Part shown: positions 43,973 through 56,494 of the stretch, piece by piece | Numbering within the stretch: position 1 is the first letter of the stretch | Layout of the letters: each line of letters opens with the position of its first letter | Source of the DNA: Neurospora tetrasperma FGSC 2508 | Lineage: Eukaryota; Ascomycota; Sordariomycetes; Sordariales; Sordariaceae | Direction: 5' to 3' | Length of the DNA stretch: 64,000 nucleotides | Assembly: GCF_000213175.1 (NCBI RefSeq) | Contig: NW_009799179.1 | Span: forward strand, 1,375,713-1,439,712 | The notes under the pieces: model-generated | What the model was told of the DNA's origin: nothing | Seen by the model: only the letters and a program-made list of their open reading frames with translations | Database searches by the model: none | Translations under genes and position numbers: made by a program

Positions 43973-46900
43973 AATGGTGGCTGAGGCTAGGGCAACGGTA
44001 GTATATGAAGAAGGAAATGACCCCAAGTCAACTAAGGTCAGGGTGCGGTGCTAAAGTGCCCGGGTGGTATCTGCTGCAACGCGGACGGTAGTGGCGTTTG
44101 GTGGTCTAGCGAGGTCGCTAGAGATGATCTCCACGGCTGGTCTGGGTAACGGGCCTTGAGTTTGAAATTCGAAACCGAATCTACAACGGGGACCTGATCA
44201 TCCTCATCATGGGCTTGGTCGACCGCGATTGGATGGGCTTGATTGGGGGTTTGGACAAGGCAAGGACTGGATCAGAGGTTCCAATTAGTGTAATTGGCGG
44301 ACAGTCAATCACTTCCCTCTTTCAAAGAAGGGCTGGAAGGGAAAGGTCGCAGAAAGGGAGAGAGCGAGACGAAAAGAGCAAGAGACGAGCGAACGTGACA
44401 GGCTGACGGCGGACGCGCAGGTCCGGAAGTCAGTGAGATCTTCCACCTGGAAGAGACAACAAGAGAGTGACAAGGCGCCGGGGTCTTGGGGTCCAATGTG
44501 TAGGGTACCCAGATTATCTTTGATGGAAGAAGTGGAGGGAACAATTTCGCGCAGGCGGGTTGGGAGAAGAACAAGCGAGTAAACGAGTTGCAGGATATTA
44601 TTGGATTGGAGGATTTGGCCGATTCAAAAGGGGGCAACTTCCCTCTCTCTCTTTCTGTTGACGCCGGCTCTTCAGGGTCTTAACTGAATTCCTCTCTTGA
44701 CCTGTTTCTTCCCTCCCTCCATTCCTCCCACATGCCGCTGGCGCTCGCCAGTAGCAGTCGCGCTCTGCCGTGACAGAGATGGCTCATTGGCGCCATTGAT
44801 TCCAATTTGGGTCAAGAGGAAGGAGAGGACATCCGAGAAGGCGAGGAGAATTGAAACAAAGTGGGATGGCGCAACAGAAAACGCCCCAAGTGGAAACGCA
44901 ACAAACCTCCACTTCCCTTCCGGTCGTGTTTCCCAGTGGTCCTCCGGGCTGCAGCGCTCCTGCCCATTGGGCAACGCCGTTCGTACCTTGCAGATTGGCC
45001 TGCAACCGTGCACGGCCCTTTCGATCTCCGTCTCTCCAATCACCACGTCTTGTCAGGGGGTTCCATTGTCAATTCAGCCCATTGTCCTTTTTTTATGACC
45101 TTGCCCAAGGCCTGGATGGAATTGGAGGGATCGGGATTCCGTCATGGATGCAGCTTCCAAAGGGGCTCATTCTGTTCTTCAGCTCAACCTCGATTTGGGT
45201 CTCCTGGTTCGTGAGTCTCGACACGGAAACCACAAGGTACCCATGTACGAGTCATATGAGCCATGAATCTACGAAACAAAACAAAAAAAAGAAAAAGACC
45301 TCAAGATGGAGTTAATGCTGAGGGCAGCCTGGGTAGGTGAGCGAGACGATTTCCCGTAGTGCCAAACGGGATGGCGTCAAAGGGCGGGAACTTGGCAAGC
45401 CCCGGGAAGCGCCCATGCTTTTTACCATGATTGCGATGGAGTAGATTAATAAAAGTAACGACAGGGATTCCAGTTCTAGTGTAGCCCGAAGATAGCAACG
45501 TCCTTCGTTTTCTTCGCTCTCTTTCAATATAATTCCGTGAAAGCCGGCGTGGGCTTGACTGATCTCATGTTGAATTGCCCAATGGGTTCGGACCGTTGAC
45601 ATGGAGCTTTACCACCGCTTTGGGGCGATTTTCTCTAGACATGTCGAGAACGGGAAAATGACATACCATGCGGTATGACAGCTGGGGCATGGAAGGGCAC
45701 GTGATTTTCTTCTTCTGAGTTTTGGCCTTCAATCACTCAAGCTTTTCCCTTATCCTGCCGTGGGTAGGTCTCATGGGGTTTGGGAGAAGCAAGAGAGTAC
45801 ACGTAGTACCAAAGGCCGTTTCATTCGGCGGCCACCGCGATCTCGTTCACAGCGACGCGAAGTCGATCTTGCACCATCAGATCGTGATGATGTGCGTTGG
45901 AAGCGCCGGCCCCTCTCCCAGCTCTTCTAGATGGCCGGCATGTCATCCGAAAAAAAAAAAAAAGAAAAAAAACCCCGACGAGAGTTGTGTGACTTTTTGT
46001 CCATCATGAAAGCGCCCACTGCGACAACCCACTATGCATGAAACCGTCGGAGCCGAACGCAGTTGATGTAAAAGGCATTGTTGACAACAAGGACCGTCAG
46101 TTTATTTGCTTCATTGAAGGTCGACTGTCCTTTGATGATGGTTGTTGACATGGTCATGATGTCTCCAATGAAATGGGCAAATGTGACTGCTTAAGCCATG
46201 AGACGCAACATTCACCTATTGATAAATGAACCAGTATACATATGTGTTTGTGGACGAGTTGGTTTCGAAAACCCCATCAGTTCGTCAGTAGATTGATCTC
46301 CGAAACATGCTTTGTTCTCCAGTAAAGGCTCATCAGGTTATATCCCTGTCAATATATAGCTGTAGACACTTGATCAGTTCCAATCTATACGTCACATTCG
46401 CGATGACTCCTACTCGATTGTCAGAGTGAAGAGTTCCTTTGTGTTTACCTTCGAGGCTGATAGATCACCTTCGGCCTACTCTCAACCACATTGACCTCTT
46501 TCCGCGACATAACTTAACGGTTGGATGACCTCGCCGTGAAGTCCGTACGCTGGACTTGACGGCGTGGAAATATCTTGGATGGACCTAACAGGATGGGTCA
46601 AAAATCATTTGTTGAATAGTAGGCGTCCGGAGTGAAAAGATGAATGTGATCGATCGACGGGACTCAAGGTGAAGAAAATGAAAGCCTTCCGAAACAGAAC
46701 AAAGGCAAATGAACAAAAAGCTCAGCTGCCCTAGCCTGGGGTTAGAAAACACCACGAATTTTCTAGCTCCCCGCACACCTACCGCGTCGGCTATTGGAAG
46801 ATGTTGGAGAATCTGATCTTGAGGTGAGGAAGGAAGGTCTGCCGCCCGTGTCCGCAAGGATCGACCCAAAAAGAGGTGATTACTTGAGAGAGGGAAGACT

Positions 46901-48288
46901 TTATATGCTTGCTGTTGAGGTACATTTTTGGGGTCGAGGAGGATACTGGTAACGTAGGCATGCTGGCCTGGAGGTGTAGATGTGTCGATGGCCTAGCTGT
47001 GGGAATCGGATGATTGCATCAGGGCATGTACATAAGTGACATGTATGGGGTGAGAAGAGGTTAATGAAAGTAATGCTCCTTATATTTGTATCCTCATCCT
47101 TTAAAGTATGGTGAGACCTGTCCAAGCATCACCGGGGTCATCATCACTTGGCAATTATCAGCCCAAAGCGTGGTGAAAAAAAGGCAGGCAGAAGTCGCAT
47201 AACTGAAACGAGTTCTGGAAAACAGGACATTACGTTAGAACCTCGTACCCTATCAGACAGATGTCCGATCTTGCGTAGGCCTGCCTGGTCTTGGAAAGCA
47301 GTCCAGGCTTGTTGACTCAAGCTCCACCATAGCATCAAACCGCATCAACTATATCCATCCGAAATCATCATGAAAAGAGTTGTCATCCCAACAGCCACAA
47401 TAAAGCTCGTAGCGGGTGAACAGTGAGGACCTTGATGTCTCGAGTGTTTGGTGCTGTTGGTGACGTTGTCGAATCTCGGTGCTTGCCCTGGCTCTGGTGG
47501 TGGAGCTTATCAGCTGTCACGGTCGGGTCGCAGATAAGACTCCCCCACTTCTCCCGGGTCCCGAACGTCCTTTGGGCGTCGGTCGCCCAGCTCGTCTGAA
47601 TGATGATGTGGTTGGCTGATGAATCTCTGAACGCGGGAAGGCTCTCTCACCTGAAGCTGTCGTTTCTGCCATAGCCATAGCGTGTTAAGCATTTGCCTCT
47701 AAACCAAAGCTGAACACTATCATCGTCACCGGCGCAACCGCAAGGCAACCCGAACCAGGAAACACATGCCTGAACCACCAGCTCCCCGTTTCTCAACCCT
47801 GAATGACAACATTTGATCATCCTACTTACAGAACGGTACTAGCTCCGACATCGCACTTTGATCTACACGCGTATTCCGCAACACCTTGTTGATTCTCAGC
47901 TTCTCTTCGCTTCAGCTTCCCAAATCCAGCGGTATCGTCCGGTCGTCTAGAGGCATCGATCCGTCATCGTTCCCCGTCCTTTATCTTCCACCTGCGCAAC
48001 CCTCGATTGTCGATACAGAATAACCTCAGAAGACGCCGCACCTCACAACGCAAACAACCCACTCGATCTCTCTCCCTACCGCACACGCACATCTACACAC
48101 GCACGTCTACAAGTACCGGCACGCTACGCTACGAATCCCATTTCGACGGGGGACAGCAACATAGTCCGCGCTCTCGCCAATTGCATGCTTCGCGGCTCTA
48201 GGTAGCCTCGCTCAATGGTGGCTACCTTAGGTCACCGCCCACGCCATACACACCAAGGCCCCGAGGAGTTGCGAAGCGCATCGAATGA
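43973..48288. other. 4.3-kb divergent intergenic region
   Basis: It separates the divergently transcribed coiled-coil and Vrl1-like genes and must contain both promoters. An A-run near 45951-45971 is present. Several frames of 90-155 codons (for example around 44697-45315) overlap on both strands without any family motif and are taken as chance. No tRNA, rRNA or transposon was recognised. The Vrl1-like leader may begin near 47900, where C/T-rich sequence with CACACGCAC repeats starts. Confidence 0.5.
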
Positions 48289-51200
48289 ATGCAACCTCTA
48301 AACCCATTCCTCAGTGCTTTTGCCAAGAGCCCTTATCTCGCCCAGTGCTCGCCCCCTCAGCAGCACATCCTCCTTGTCCCGACCACCGATGTCATTCTTG
48401 ACTCCCGCGACACCGAGACGGGCGCGCCCTTGTCAGCTTCCGTAGCCTCCGATGAGTTCATCGGGAGCCATGTGCTGCGCATCCTTCCACCCAAGGGGGG
48501 CCCTGGCGCGGGAGCCAAGGAACCTACGCAGAATCTCCGTGAGATGAAGGGCAAACCCAAGCTATACAGCACCATCAATGGCAGGACCATTGTCATCAAG
48601 GACAACTATGTCTACAGCAACAAGGGTACCGAACTCCTTCACAGAATCTCAGCCGTGAACCTACCGACCGCTAACTGTTCTGGGTGTTGAACAGGATTCA
48701 GGGCCTTGGCCCAAGCCAACCTTCTCCACGACGCCCTTTGGTACCCCGATACTCTCGAGCTTAAGCAGTTCCTGGTCTATTTCATATCACGCCCGCTGGT
48801 CGGATCATGGGAGGAAGTCAACATCCCTCCGGCCCTACTGCCGCCCGAACCAACCACCCGACCCAAACCTATAGCAGCTGCGTCGGACGCACCGAAAAAG
48901 AAGGACATTAGGAGCTTCCACGAACTCCTCAATCATTTTCCCGCCATTGCAAGGCAGATGCAAAATGGTCTCGAGAAGCTGTTCCGCGAGTTCACCCTTG
49001 TAGTCGAACGACCACTACCGCCACCTCCCTCTGCGAGCGTCATCCCAGACCCAGAACCCATCAATGGCCCCATTACACACGCGGTTCGAAGTGTACGATC
49101 GAACAGCACAGGAAGTATCAGCTTCACAAGGAACACGCATGGTGACCACTTGACCGAGAGCATATACAGCCAGGATGATGAGGACATTATGAGGGTGGCT
49201 CTGGAGACCGCTGTAACGTCAGCCATTGACCTCTTCCAAAATGTCGATAAGCAACAATTGTCTTTGTTGGGCGCAACTACCGACTTGACTGGACCAGTTG
49301 TCGAACGTATGATTGAACGTTATGTGACGGAAAACGTACACTACATGTTGTTCCCCCGCTTGACGACACTTCGACGACCGGATGATCTCGAGCTAGAGGC
49401 CAAGATACGGCAGATGGATAACATCGATATTTCTCAGCTGGGAATCGCTATGGACGGTGGGTCGCGAGCAAAGCGTGATCTCATCTCTCGACTGGGGCGT
49501 GCGGTGGACGAGTTCCGCAAAATGACAAACGCCAGCTGTCCTCAGGAGATGATGGAAATTCTTCTTTCTACTGCCAAGGCTGCAACGCAGCTCGCTTTAC
49601 CTGAGCCTCCGCAGACGCCGGGGCCAGCTTCGGAAAAGCCCATTTTGACCATCAACGCTGATACCCTCGTATCTCTGCTGCTGTATGTTGTCATCAAAGC
49701 TCGGATTAAGCACCTCCAAGCGCGACTAAGCTATGTTCGACACTTCATCTTCATCGATGATGTTGATAGTGGCGAGATCGGCTATGCACTCAGCACCTTC
49801 GAGGCTGTTTTGGCGTATCTTGACCGTGATTCCGGCGGGTTACGGCGAGCCAGTCGTCGGAACAGAGCCCTTTGGGACGCGGTGTCAAAAGGCGACATCG
49901 TGGAGCTGAAGAAAATCATGGAACCAGAAACGTATTCCAGCGACGACGCCTACTATGCAGTCGAACCCCGGCCTTCTTCACGCAGGGCATCGGGAAATGA
50001 GTGGAACTTCGCGAATGGGGGTTCGAGTCTGTCTTCAACAGCCTTTTCCGTATCGGAGCGTTTCTCTGAAGGTTCTGGTCTCAGTCACGTATTTCCGTTC
50101 CAGGATGGAGCATCCGATGACATCGACATTGATCCTTACGAAGCTGAACCACTGCCTCTGCCAAAGAAAGTCAAAAGGGTATCAATGGACACTCGAAGTA
50201 TGTCACTGTCGAGCAGCTCGGAGATCTCATTTAGGTCTAGGACAGCCAGCATCACCACGACATGGACAGGCGGAGTTGAAGGCGACACTAGTATTGAACG
50301 CCTCGCCCAGACCACCGATGCACTTGGGGAGTCAGTACCGATGATGGCCATCCAAAACGGCCGTGTTGAGGTCTTGGAGTATCTGCTGTCACTGAGCCAG
50401 TATTTCCCTGCTCATGTCCTGTTGGAAGACCAGAACAACGCGGGCACGACATTGATGAGCGCTGCGGTTCAGTTGGGTGAAGCCAAAGTCATCAACATGC
50501 TGTTGAACTTGTTCCTCGAATCAACGCCGCGCGATCAGCTTAGAGATTATCTCGCCAGACAAGATACATGGGGTCGTAGTGCTGCGCATTACCTCTTCCA
50601 CGCTCCCTTCCTAATAAAACTTATAGGCGAGATGCTACCATGGCGGCAGAAGGACAAAAACGGACAAACACCATTATTCGCGTTATGTCGGTCGTATGAT
50701 CATGCCAACTACTCCGTCATGGTAGAGGAGGGCCTTGACTTTGCCACGAGAACTCAGGGCGATGGTCAGCCTCTGCACCTGGATGAACATGTCGATGTCA
50801 AGGGCAATACCCTTCTGCATATCATCAACGACCCGAAGCTTGCGTTACAAATCCTGCAACATTGCGATGTTGATGTCAATGCAACCAACGAAAAGAGGTT
50901 TACCCCTCTGATGCTGGCCAGCAAGTATGGGCGTTTCGATATGGTGCGAGTGCTCTTCGGAGATCCTCGCGTCGATGTTGCGGCCAGGGAGCTTCGAGGT
51001 TTGACAGCCGTAGAATTGGCCAAGGACGACGAGGTCCGCAACAAGATCGACGATCTCACCCTGTTCTCGCTCATACCGGGCTCCGACTCACGCACAACGG
51101 GTGTGGTACGATCCTATTTCGTTGAGGATACCTCCATCCGTTTTGTGCTGAAGTCGGGGGCACCGGTCGACCGGTATAGTTATGCCGTAACGACGTGTCG

Positions 51201-52468
51201 TCGATCTCTGACGGACTTTGAGCACCTTGTCAAGTTGCTGGAGATAGAGAACCCTTCCTCATGGATACCGTCTCTGGCGGATGTGCGGTCGCCGACACAG
51301 ATTCTTTCCAGGCCAAGTCGAGCGGTACTCAAGGATCTCCAGATTCGTATGGATTGGTTCTTACGGGTACTTTTGGCGCATCCCACGTTTGCTACTCATG
51401 AGATGCTTTGGGAGTTCTTCCTGGTGCCTGACTTGCAGCTTGACATGATGGCCGAACGGAGTAGGCTCAAGGCGGAAGCGCTAACGGAGAAAATCCATGA
51501 CGAGATGGAGCCTGTCATAGACCTAAGGGAGGTTGAGCAATTTGTCGATCATGCTCGTGATATCGTCAGGAGCGTGCACTTTTCTACCAGGAGTGTGGCC
51601 CGGAGGGCGAACGTAGTCGGAAACGTTGCCATGGGTAAGTCATTCCTTTTCACAGACCTCTCTCTCCACCAAAGGAACCACCCTTTGCTAACAATACTCA
51701 TAAATAGACCTCTACGATGCCTCGCAACTCCTTCACCGCGTCCTCACCACCTTCCCTTTCCTCCCACCCTCCCACCTAACCGCCCTGGAACTCTACGTCC
51801 GCGCCCTCGCTCCACCCCAAAACTCGCCAACAAACCTTTTCTTCAACGCCTTCTTAACTCTTTACTCCAACGTCGAAGCCATCCTCCGCGCCCTCGCCAA
51901 GCCGCCGCGAACCATTGCCAAGATTGTCTCCATTCGCCGCGAGGCCGAGCGCAACTACAACTCGCTCAACCGCTCGTCGCGTTGGCCGCTCGGTCTTTTG
52001 GATGAGACGAGGCAGCGGATGAACGAGGAACGAGAGGAGAAGGTCAAGAATGCGGAACGCGAGGCGGAGATGTTGGGAAAAGAACTAAGGTATGCCCAGC
52101 AGACGGTAGCGGGCGAACTGGCGGGGTGGAGGGATATGCATGAAAAGATGGGACGGAGGGCGATTAGGGAGTTGGCGAGGGGGATGTTGATCTTGGAGAG
52201 AGGACGAATGGAGGGGTTGAAGAGGGCTTTGAGGAAGGTCAAGGCGGTTGAGGCCGGAGGGCTGACGGGTTTGCGGGATAGTGCTGTTGATAGGAATTCA
52301 GTTGGGGTTGGTGGAAGTAGTAGTGGTGGCTACAGGGGGAATGGGAATGGGAATGGGAATGGGAGGGGTGTACCCGGCAAAGGCGTCGTCGGTGTGGGAA
52401 AAGCCCCGGCGACGATAGCTGCCAGTACGGTGGTTGCGACGGGGAGGATTGATGATAACTTGTTATAG
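48289..52468 (+). CDS. vrl1: VPS9-ankyrin-PX protein, Vrl1/VARP-like endosomal Rab5 GEF
   Basis: The CDS is join(48289..48625,48695..51634,51708..52468), 1345 residues. Introns of 69 and 73 bp have GCTAAC branch sites. Conserved N-terminal MQPLNPFLSAFAKS leads to a VPS9 domain at about 276-491, with AIDLFQN, INADTLVSLLLYVVIKA and GEIGYALSTFEAVLAYL. The Asp and Tyr needed for Rab5 exchange are present. Ankyrin repeats follow at about 658-896 (GNTLLHIIND, RFTPLMLASKYGRFDMVRVLF), then a PX-like domain at about 916-1025 (RFVLKSGAPVDRYSYAVTTCRRSLTDFEHLVKLL), then a long helical region to about 1300 that could be BAR-like. This order matches yeast Vrl1, which pairs with Vin1 in the endosomal VINE complex. 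The C-terminus has a Gly-Asn repeat. An out-of-frame ATG four bases upstream (48285) overlaps the start. Confidence 0.9.
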
Positions 52469-53454
52469 TCCCAGTTAACGAATGGTGGGACGGCGGCAGA
52501 TGGAGCGGTGTAAGTTTCACGGACTGAAAGTACAAACGGCGTTGGATGGCTTTTATCTTTTTGAAGAGGCTGGTTTGCTGTCGGTTTGTGGAACGTGTAA
52601 TGTACAACATGACAATATGGGCAATGGTTTGGTGAAATGCCTGGCGGCGTTGTCTGGCCGTTGGAGATTACATTTCAAAGATTTGTCCGCCTGCAGTGGT
52701 GAGACAGTGTTGAGTGGTTTACAGGATACAGGACAGGCGTTAGAGCTGGGAACGTGCGGTTGAACTTTCAATGTCATACTCTTTCTCTGCGCAGAAGTTA
52801 CCTCGCCGCCCCTTTGGGTTCCGCCGCGGGGGTCTTTTATTTCAATTTCGTTTCTTTTTTTTTGTTTTTTGTTTGGTTTCGACACAGTCGACAATAAAGT
52901 CAGCGTGTGATGTCTTGTCCCAATTAATCACGCAGCCCGCAAAGAAATTTTGCCGAAAAAAATTCGAAACAAAAAGAAAAAGAAACCAATTCATGAACCT
53001 AGAGAGCCCAGCAAGCGATCCAGATGAGAACCACATAGGTATCATCAACAAAACGACCTCCACTCAGAGGTATCTAGGTAACTGCTCCTTAACGGCTTTC
53101 AGACGCCAAACCCCTATTGCGCGTATAGTATGTATAGGTAGGTACAGCGTACGGATCACACAACCTGACCATCTTGAAGATCGCATGATGAAACAAGCGC
53201 GACCCCAACCACCAAAGAATGACGAGTGACCGTTGTCAAGCTGAAGAAGCCTGTGTGGTTGGTAAGTGTAGGCCGAATGCGATTGGACCAAACAACAAAA
53301 ATGAAGCATGATAATTAGCCGCCGCCGCCCTATAAGTATGTAACAAGATAAAGGTACTACTATGTAATGTACATATGTACACAGGATGAGAGCAATGAAA
53401 TGAAATTCTTGGATGCATAGGTAACAGGCTACAATATCCGGTCGGTCAGATCCG

Positions 53455-53485
53455 GTCAGGTCCAGGTCCAGGTCCAGGTCAGGTC
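53455..53485. repeat. GTCCAG short tandem repeat
   Basis: About five units of GTCAGG/GTCCAGG follow one another in intergenic DNA. This is a small minisatellite with no assigned role. Confidence 0.75.
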
Positions 53486-53554
53486 GGCAGAATGGGCCTG
53501 GCTGGGGTGAGGCTGTGCTTGGCCTTCCTTCTCTGAAGATGAGATGGAGGTGTA

Positions 53555-53599
53555 GCATGGCATGGTATGGCATGGCATGGCCCGGCATGGCATGGCCCA
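53555..53599. repeat. CATGG short tandem repeat
   Basis: About nine imperfect CATGG pentamers occur in a row, with TATGG and CCCGG variants. It lies 70 bp from the GTCCAG repeat. Confidence 0.8.
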
Positions 53600-56474
53600 T
53601 ATGATGATGAGCAACGAACGAAACTGGCCGGACCACGGACGGATCCCGGGTAGATGTTGAGCCGTAGCGTACGTAGGGCTTGGTCAGTCAATGTGAGCAA
53701 AAGCCGGAGGAGAATGGGAGACCTCAAACAAAGCCTATTGTTGAGACCCAGTTTGGATGTCTTTGTGCTACATACAGAAGTACATATGTATCCGCTCGGA
53801 AAAGCGGGAGAGAAAAGAACATGATGGTGTTTCATGTTTTCTTGGTGCGCACGTGGTTGAAGGATGGGATGGGGGCCATTGTTCCTTTATCTTTGTTCCG
53901 TCCTTTTCTGGCGTGGAAAAAATAAAGAAGGATATGTAGTAGTACTATGTACCTATAGCCAATCACTTCGGATTATTGGGTCCCGATAGGTGCTTGGAAG
54001 GAGGGGGGATTGAGGAGTGACTGACATGGAATGATGCTATCATAAGAGTCCGCTCCGGGAAGACGGGTATGCGACCCTTCTTTCAACCTTTCCACTGGGG
54101 AAGGCGTTTTCAGCGGTTTCAAGTTGTAGATGAGAACTGTACAAGTTCGTCTCGTCAGTTATCTGATATTCCGTGATATGACCTGCATTACTCATTCACT
54201 GGCATCCACGGGTTTAAACTTGGAAGATCACAACCATCCAGCTCTCTCGATGTAAAATGCCTTGTTGGGATCAGATTGGACCTTTCTAGACGTTGACAAC
54301 ACAAGGACAAAGCATATCATATCATGCCATGTCGGCAGATAACGGGGTTTCTTTTTCCTTTTTTTTTTTTTTTCTTCGCCTTCACATGATTCACGTCCAA
54401 CCCATATTCACATGTATGTGCGTGACTTGACGTGCTTTTCTTTCCACCAACTCTCCCCCCGCACCACGACACTGGCCATGGGAGATGGCGAAGAGATGGA
54501 TGGTCAGAACCTCAACAGAAATGGAGTATGCCTTGCAGAAAGCCGTTGTTTCATGTTTCTCCCACTACCACATGAAACAATGAAACATCTGTCAAGCCGA
54601 AAAAGTGAAAAAAGTGGGAAAAGAACGGGGAAGACGAAGAAACTGCCAAAGGTCTGGTACCCGGGATGGACAATGGCACCACATGTTTAATCGGATGCGA
54701 CTGGATACCTCGTTCAGTTGGAGTTTGACACTTCACCTAGCATTAGTCGAGATGCCCTAGGTAGTAGCTTGCGTTGTTAGTCTTAGTGTCCATATAGTTA
54801 GTGTTCTGCATGTTTTAGTGCGAATTTGCTGTGGCCAGTGGATTTTTTTTTCTTCCTTCTTTTTCCTCTCTCTCTCTCTCCCCGCTGTTTCTTCCCTTCT
54901 AGGCTTTCCTTCCCCTCTTTTTTCTGAGTAAGAAGGAAAAGCAAGAGTCGGTAAGAAGAATTCTAGACAACTTCCAGTCTTTGGTTGTCTGCCATTCCAT
55001 ACAGCATATATTGATATCACCCACACATGTATCGATAGGTTCCATGCCGTCCAATCGACGGGTAAACTTGCCCCATGTCCGAAAAGGTAATGGCATGGTA
55101 GTGTATAAGTTGGGTTTAAGTGATCTGATTGGCCACCAACAATGCAGGGTTGAATCGGACCCTTGTGGAATTGGTCGGGCTGCCATGCGGGACGCAAAGA
55201 CAGGGGGGGTTGAAAGACTCGAAAGTGAAAGAAAAAAAAGACAGAAATGCGCGACTGACAGCACAACAGCAAAGTTGCAGATCGGCGTTCTGGTGTTGCA
55301 TGAAAATTGGAGAACAAACTGCAAGAACCGTCGTCAGTGTTGAAAAGCTCCCGTTCGGAGGAAAAGGCCGCGGGTCGCCGGCAACGTTAGCGTAGGTAAA
55401 ACGGACTGAGACGACTCCAACTCCGAAAGTCCCCGTGGTCTCGGTGCTGCGCAGGCAATGTCAAGAAACGATGAAGTGTAGATTTTTCATGTCAAGACGC
55501 CTGGGGTATGATAGTCACATGAGGACGAGGAACGTTACTACTGAGACGTTACGATCTCGGGACAATTTTTAAAGGGGGTGACGGTGACCTTGCGGCGATC
55601 TGGCTCGCTAAAACTTTGGAAGAATATATTCACCTCCTGACCTGGCCTTGCTCGGTGAGTTTAAGGGAGAAAAAAGGCCGGGAATTGTTGTACGAAACCT
55701 TGTAACTGACCGGACCGCCCTCTTGGAGTACACTATGTACGACCGGAGTGAACATTGTCATCGACGTTTGAACGGGCGCTTAAAATTGATGACGCTGTGG
55801 GTTTCCGATCCGAAGATCCTATCCTCCCTTGAGATGTGAGACTCCGAAATTCTAAGCGCCTACAAACCTCGTAATGAGGCTGTGCAACTGCCGACCTTTA
55901 CGGTCATTGTCAAACCTTTTCTTCAAAGTAAGGAAGGAGAATGAAGCAGATGATGAACAGGAGAGCTCCGGATATCGGATTGAGCTGGGCTGGCAAAACC
56001 GGCCTCTAACAATTTCCGTAACCGCCCAGCCGCCGCTGATGTTAACGCATGTTCAGGGTTATGCCTACCTAAAGACCCTAGGGAGTTACCTAAGCACGGC
56101 GACGGCACGATTGGGCGGCTGTTTGATTAACCCGACCCGCTCGCTGTGTTAGTGTCCTACGCTACAACTGCGCACGGTTTCTTAACAAGTTAATTGAAGC
56201 GCAAGCGACATTCCATGTGCAAGCGCCCTCGGGTGCGCGCTTCATACTACGGTCGTCAGCTAGACATCATCTTTGATCTTGTCTACTTCATGGCGCTTAG
56301 GTAGTTTCAGTCCGGCAAGAAATTCGTGCTTGCAATCTTCCAACCCCTTCTGAACGACGCCGTACCTGCTCGATCCCTACCTTGTTTAGCTTCGGCGGTC
56401 GGTCGTAAGACAAAGCAATTTCAGTAACCGCTCGCATCTTGGAACCCTTCAGACTCTCGACCGAACCTCTGCCC

Positions 56475-56494
56475 CTCTCTCTCTCTCTCTCTCT
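56475..56494. repeat. CT dinucleotide microsatellite
   Basis: Ten CT units lie in tandem in gene-free DNA. Confidence 0.85.

Noticed and set aside
47921-48000. GGTCGTCTAGAGGCATCGATCC resembling a tRNA D arm
   Set aside because: No matching acceptor, anticodon or T stem could be found; it is probably leader or promoter sequence.
53555-53599. Regular repeats considered as a possible CRISPR-like array
   Set aside because: The units are contiguous pentamers without spacers and the genome is fungal.
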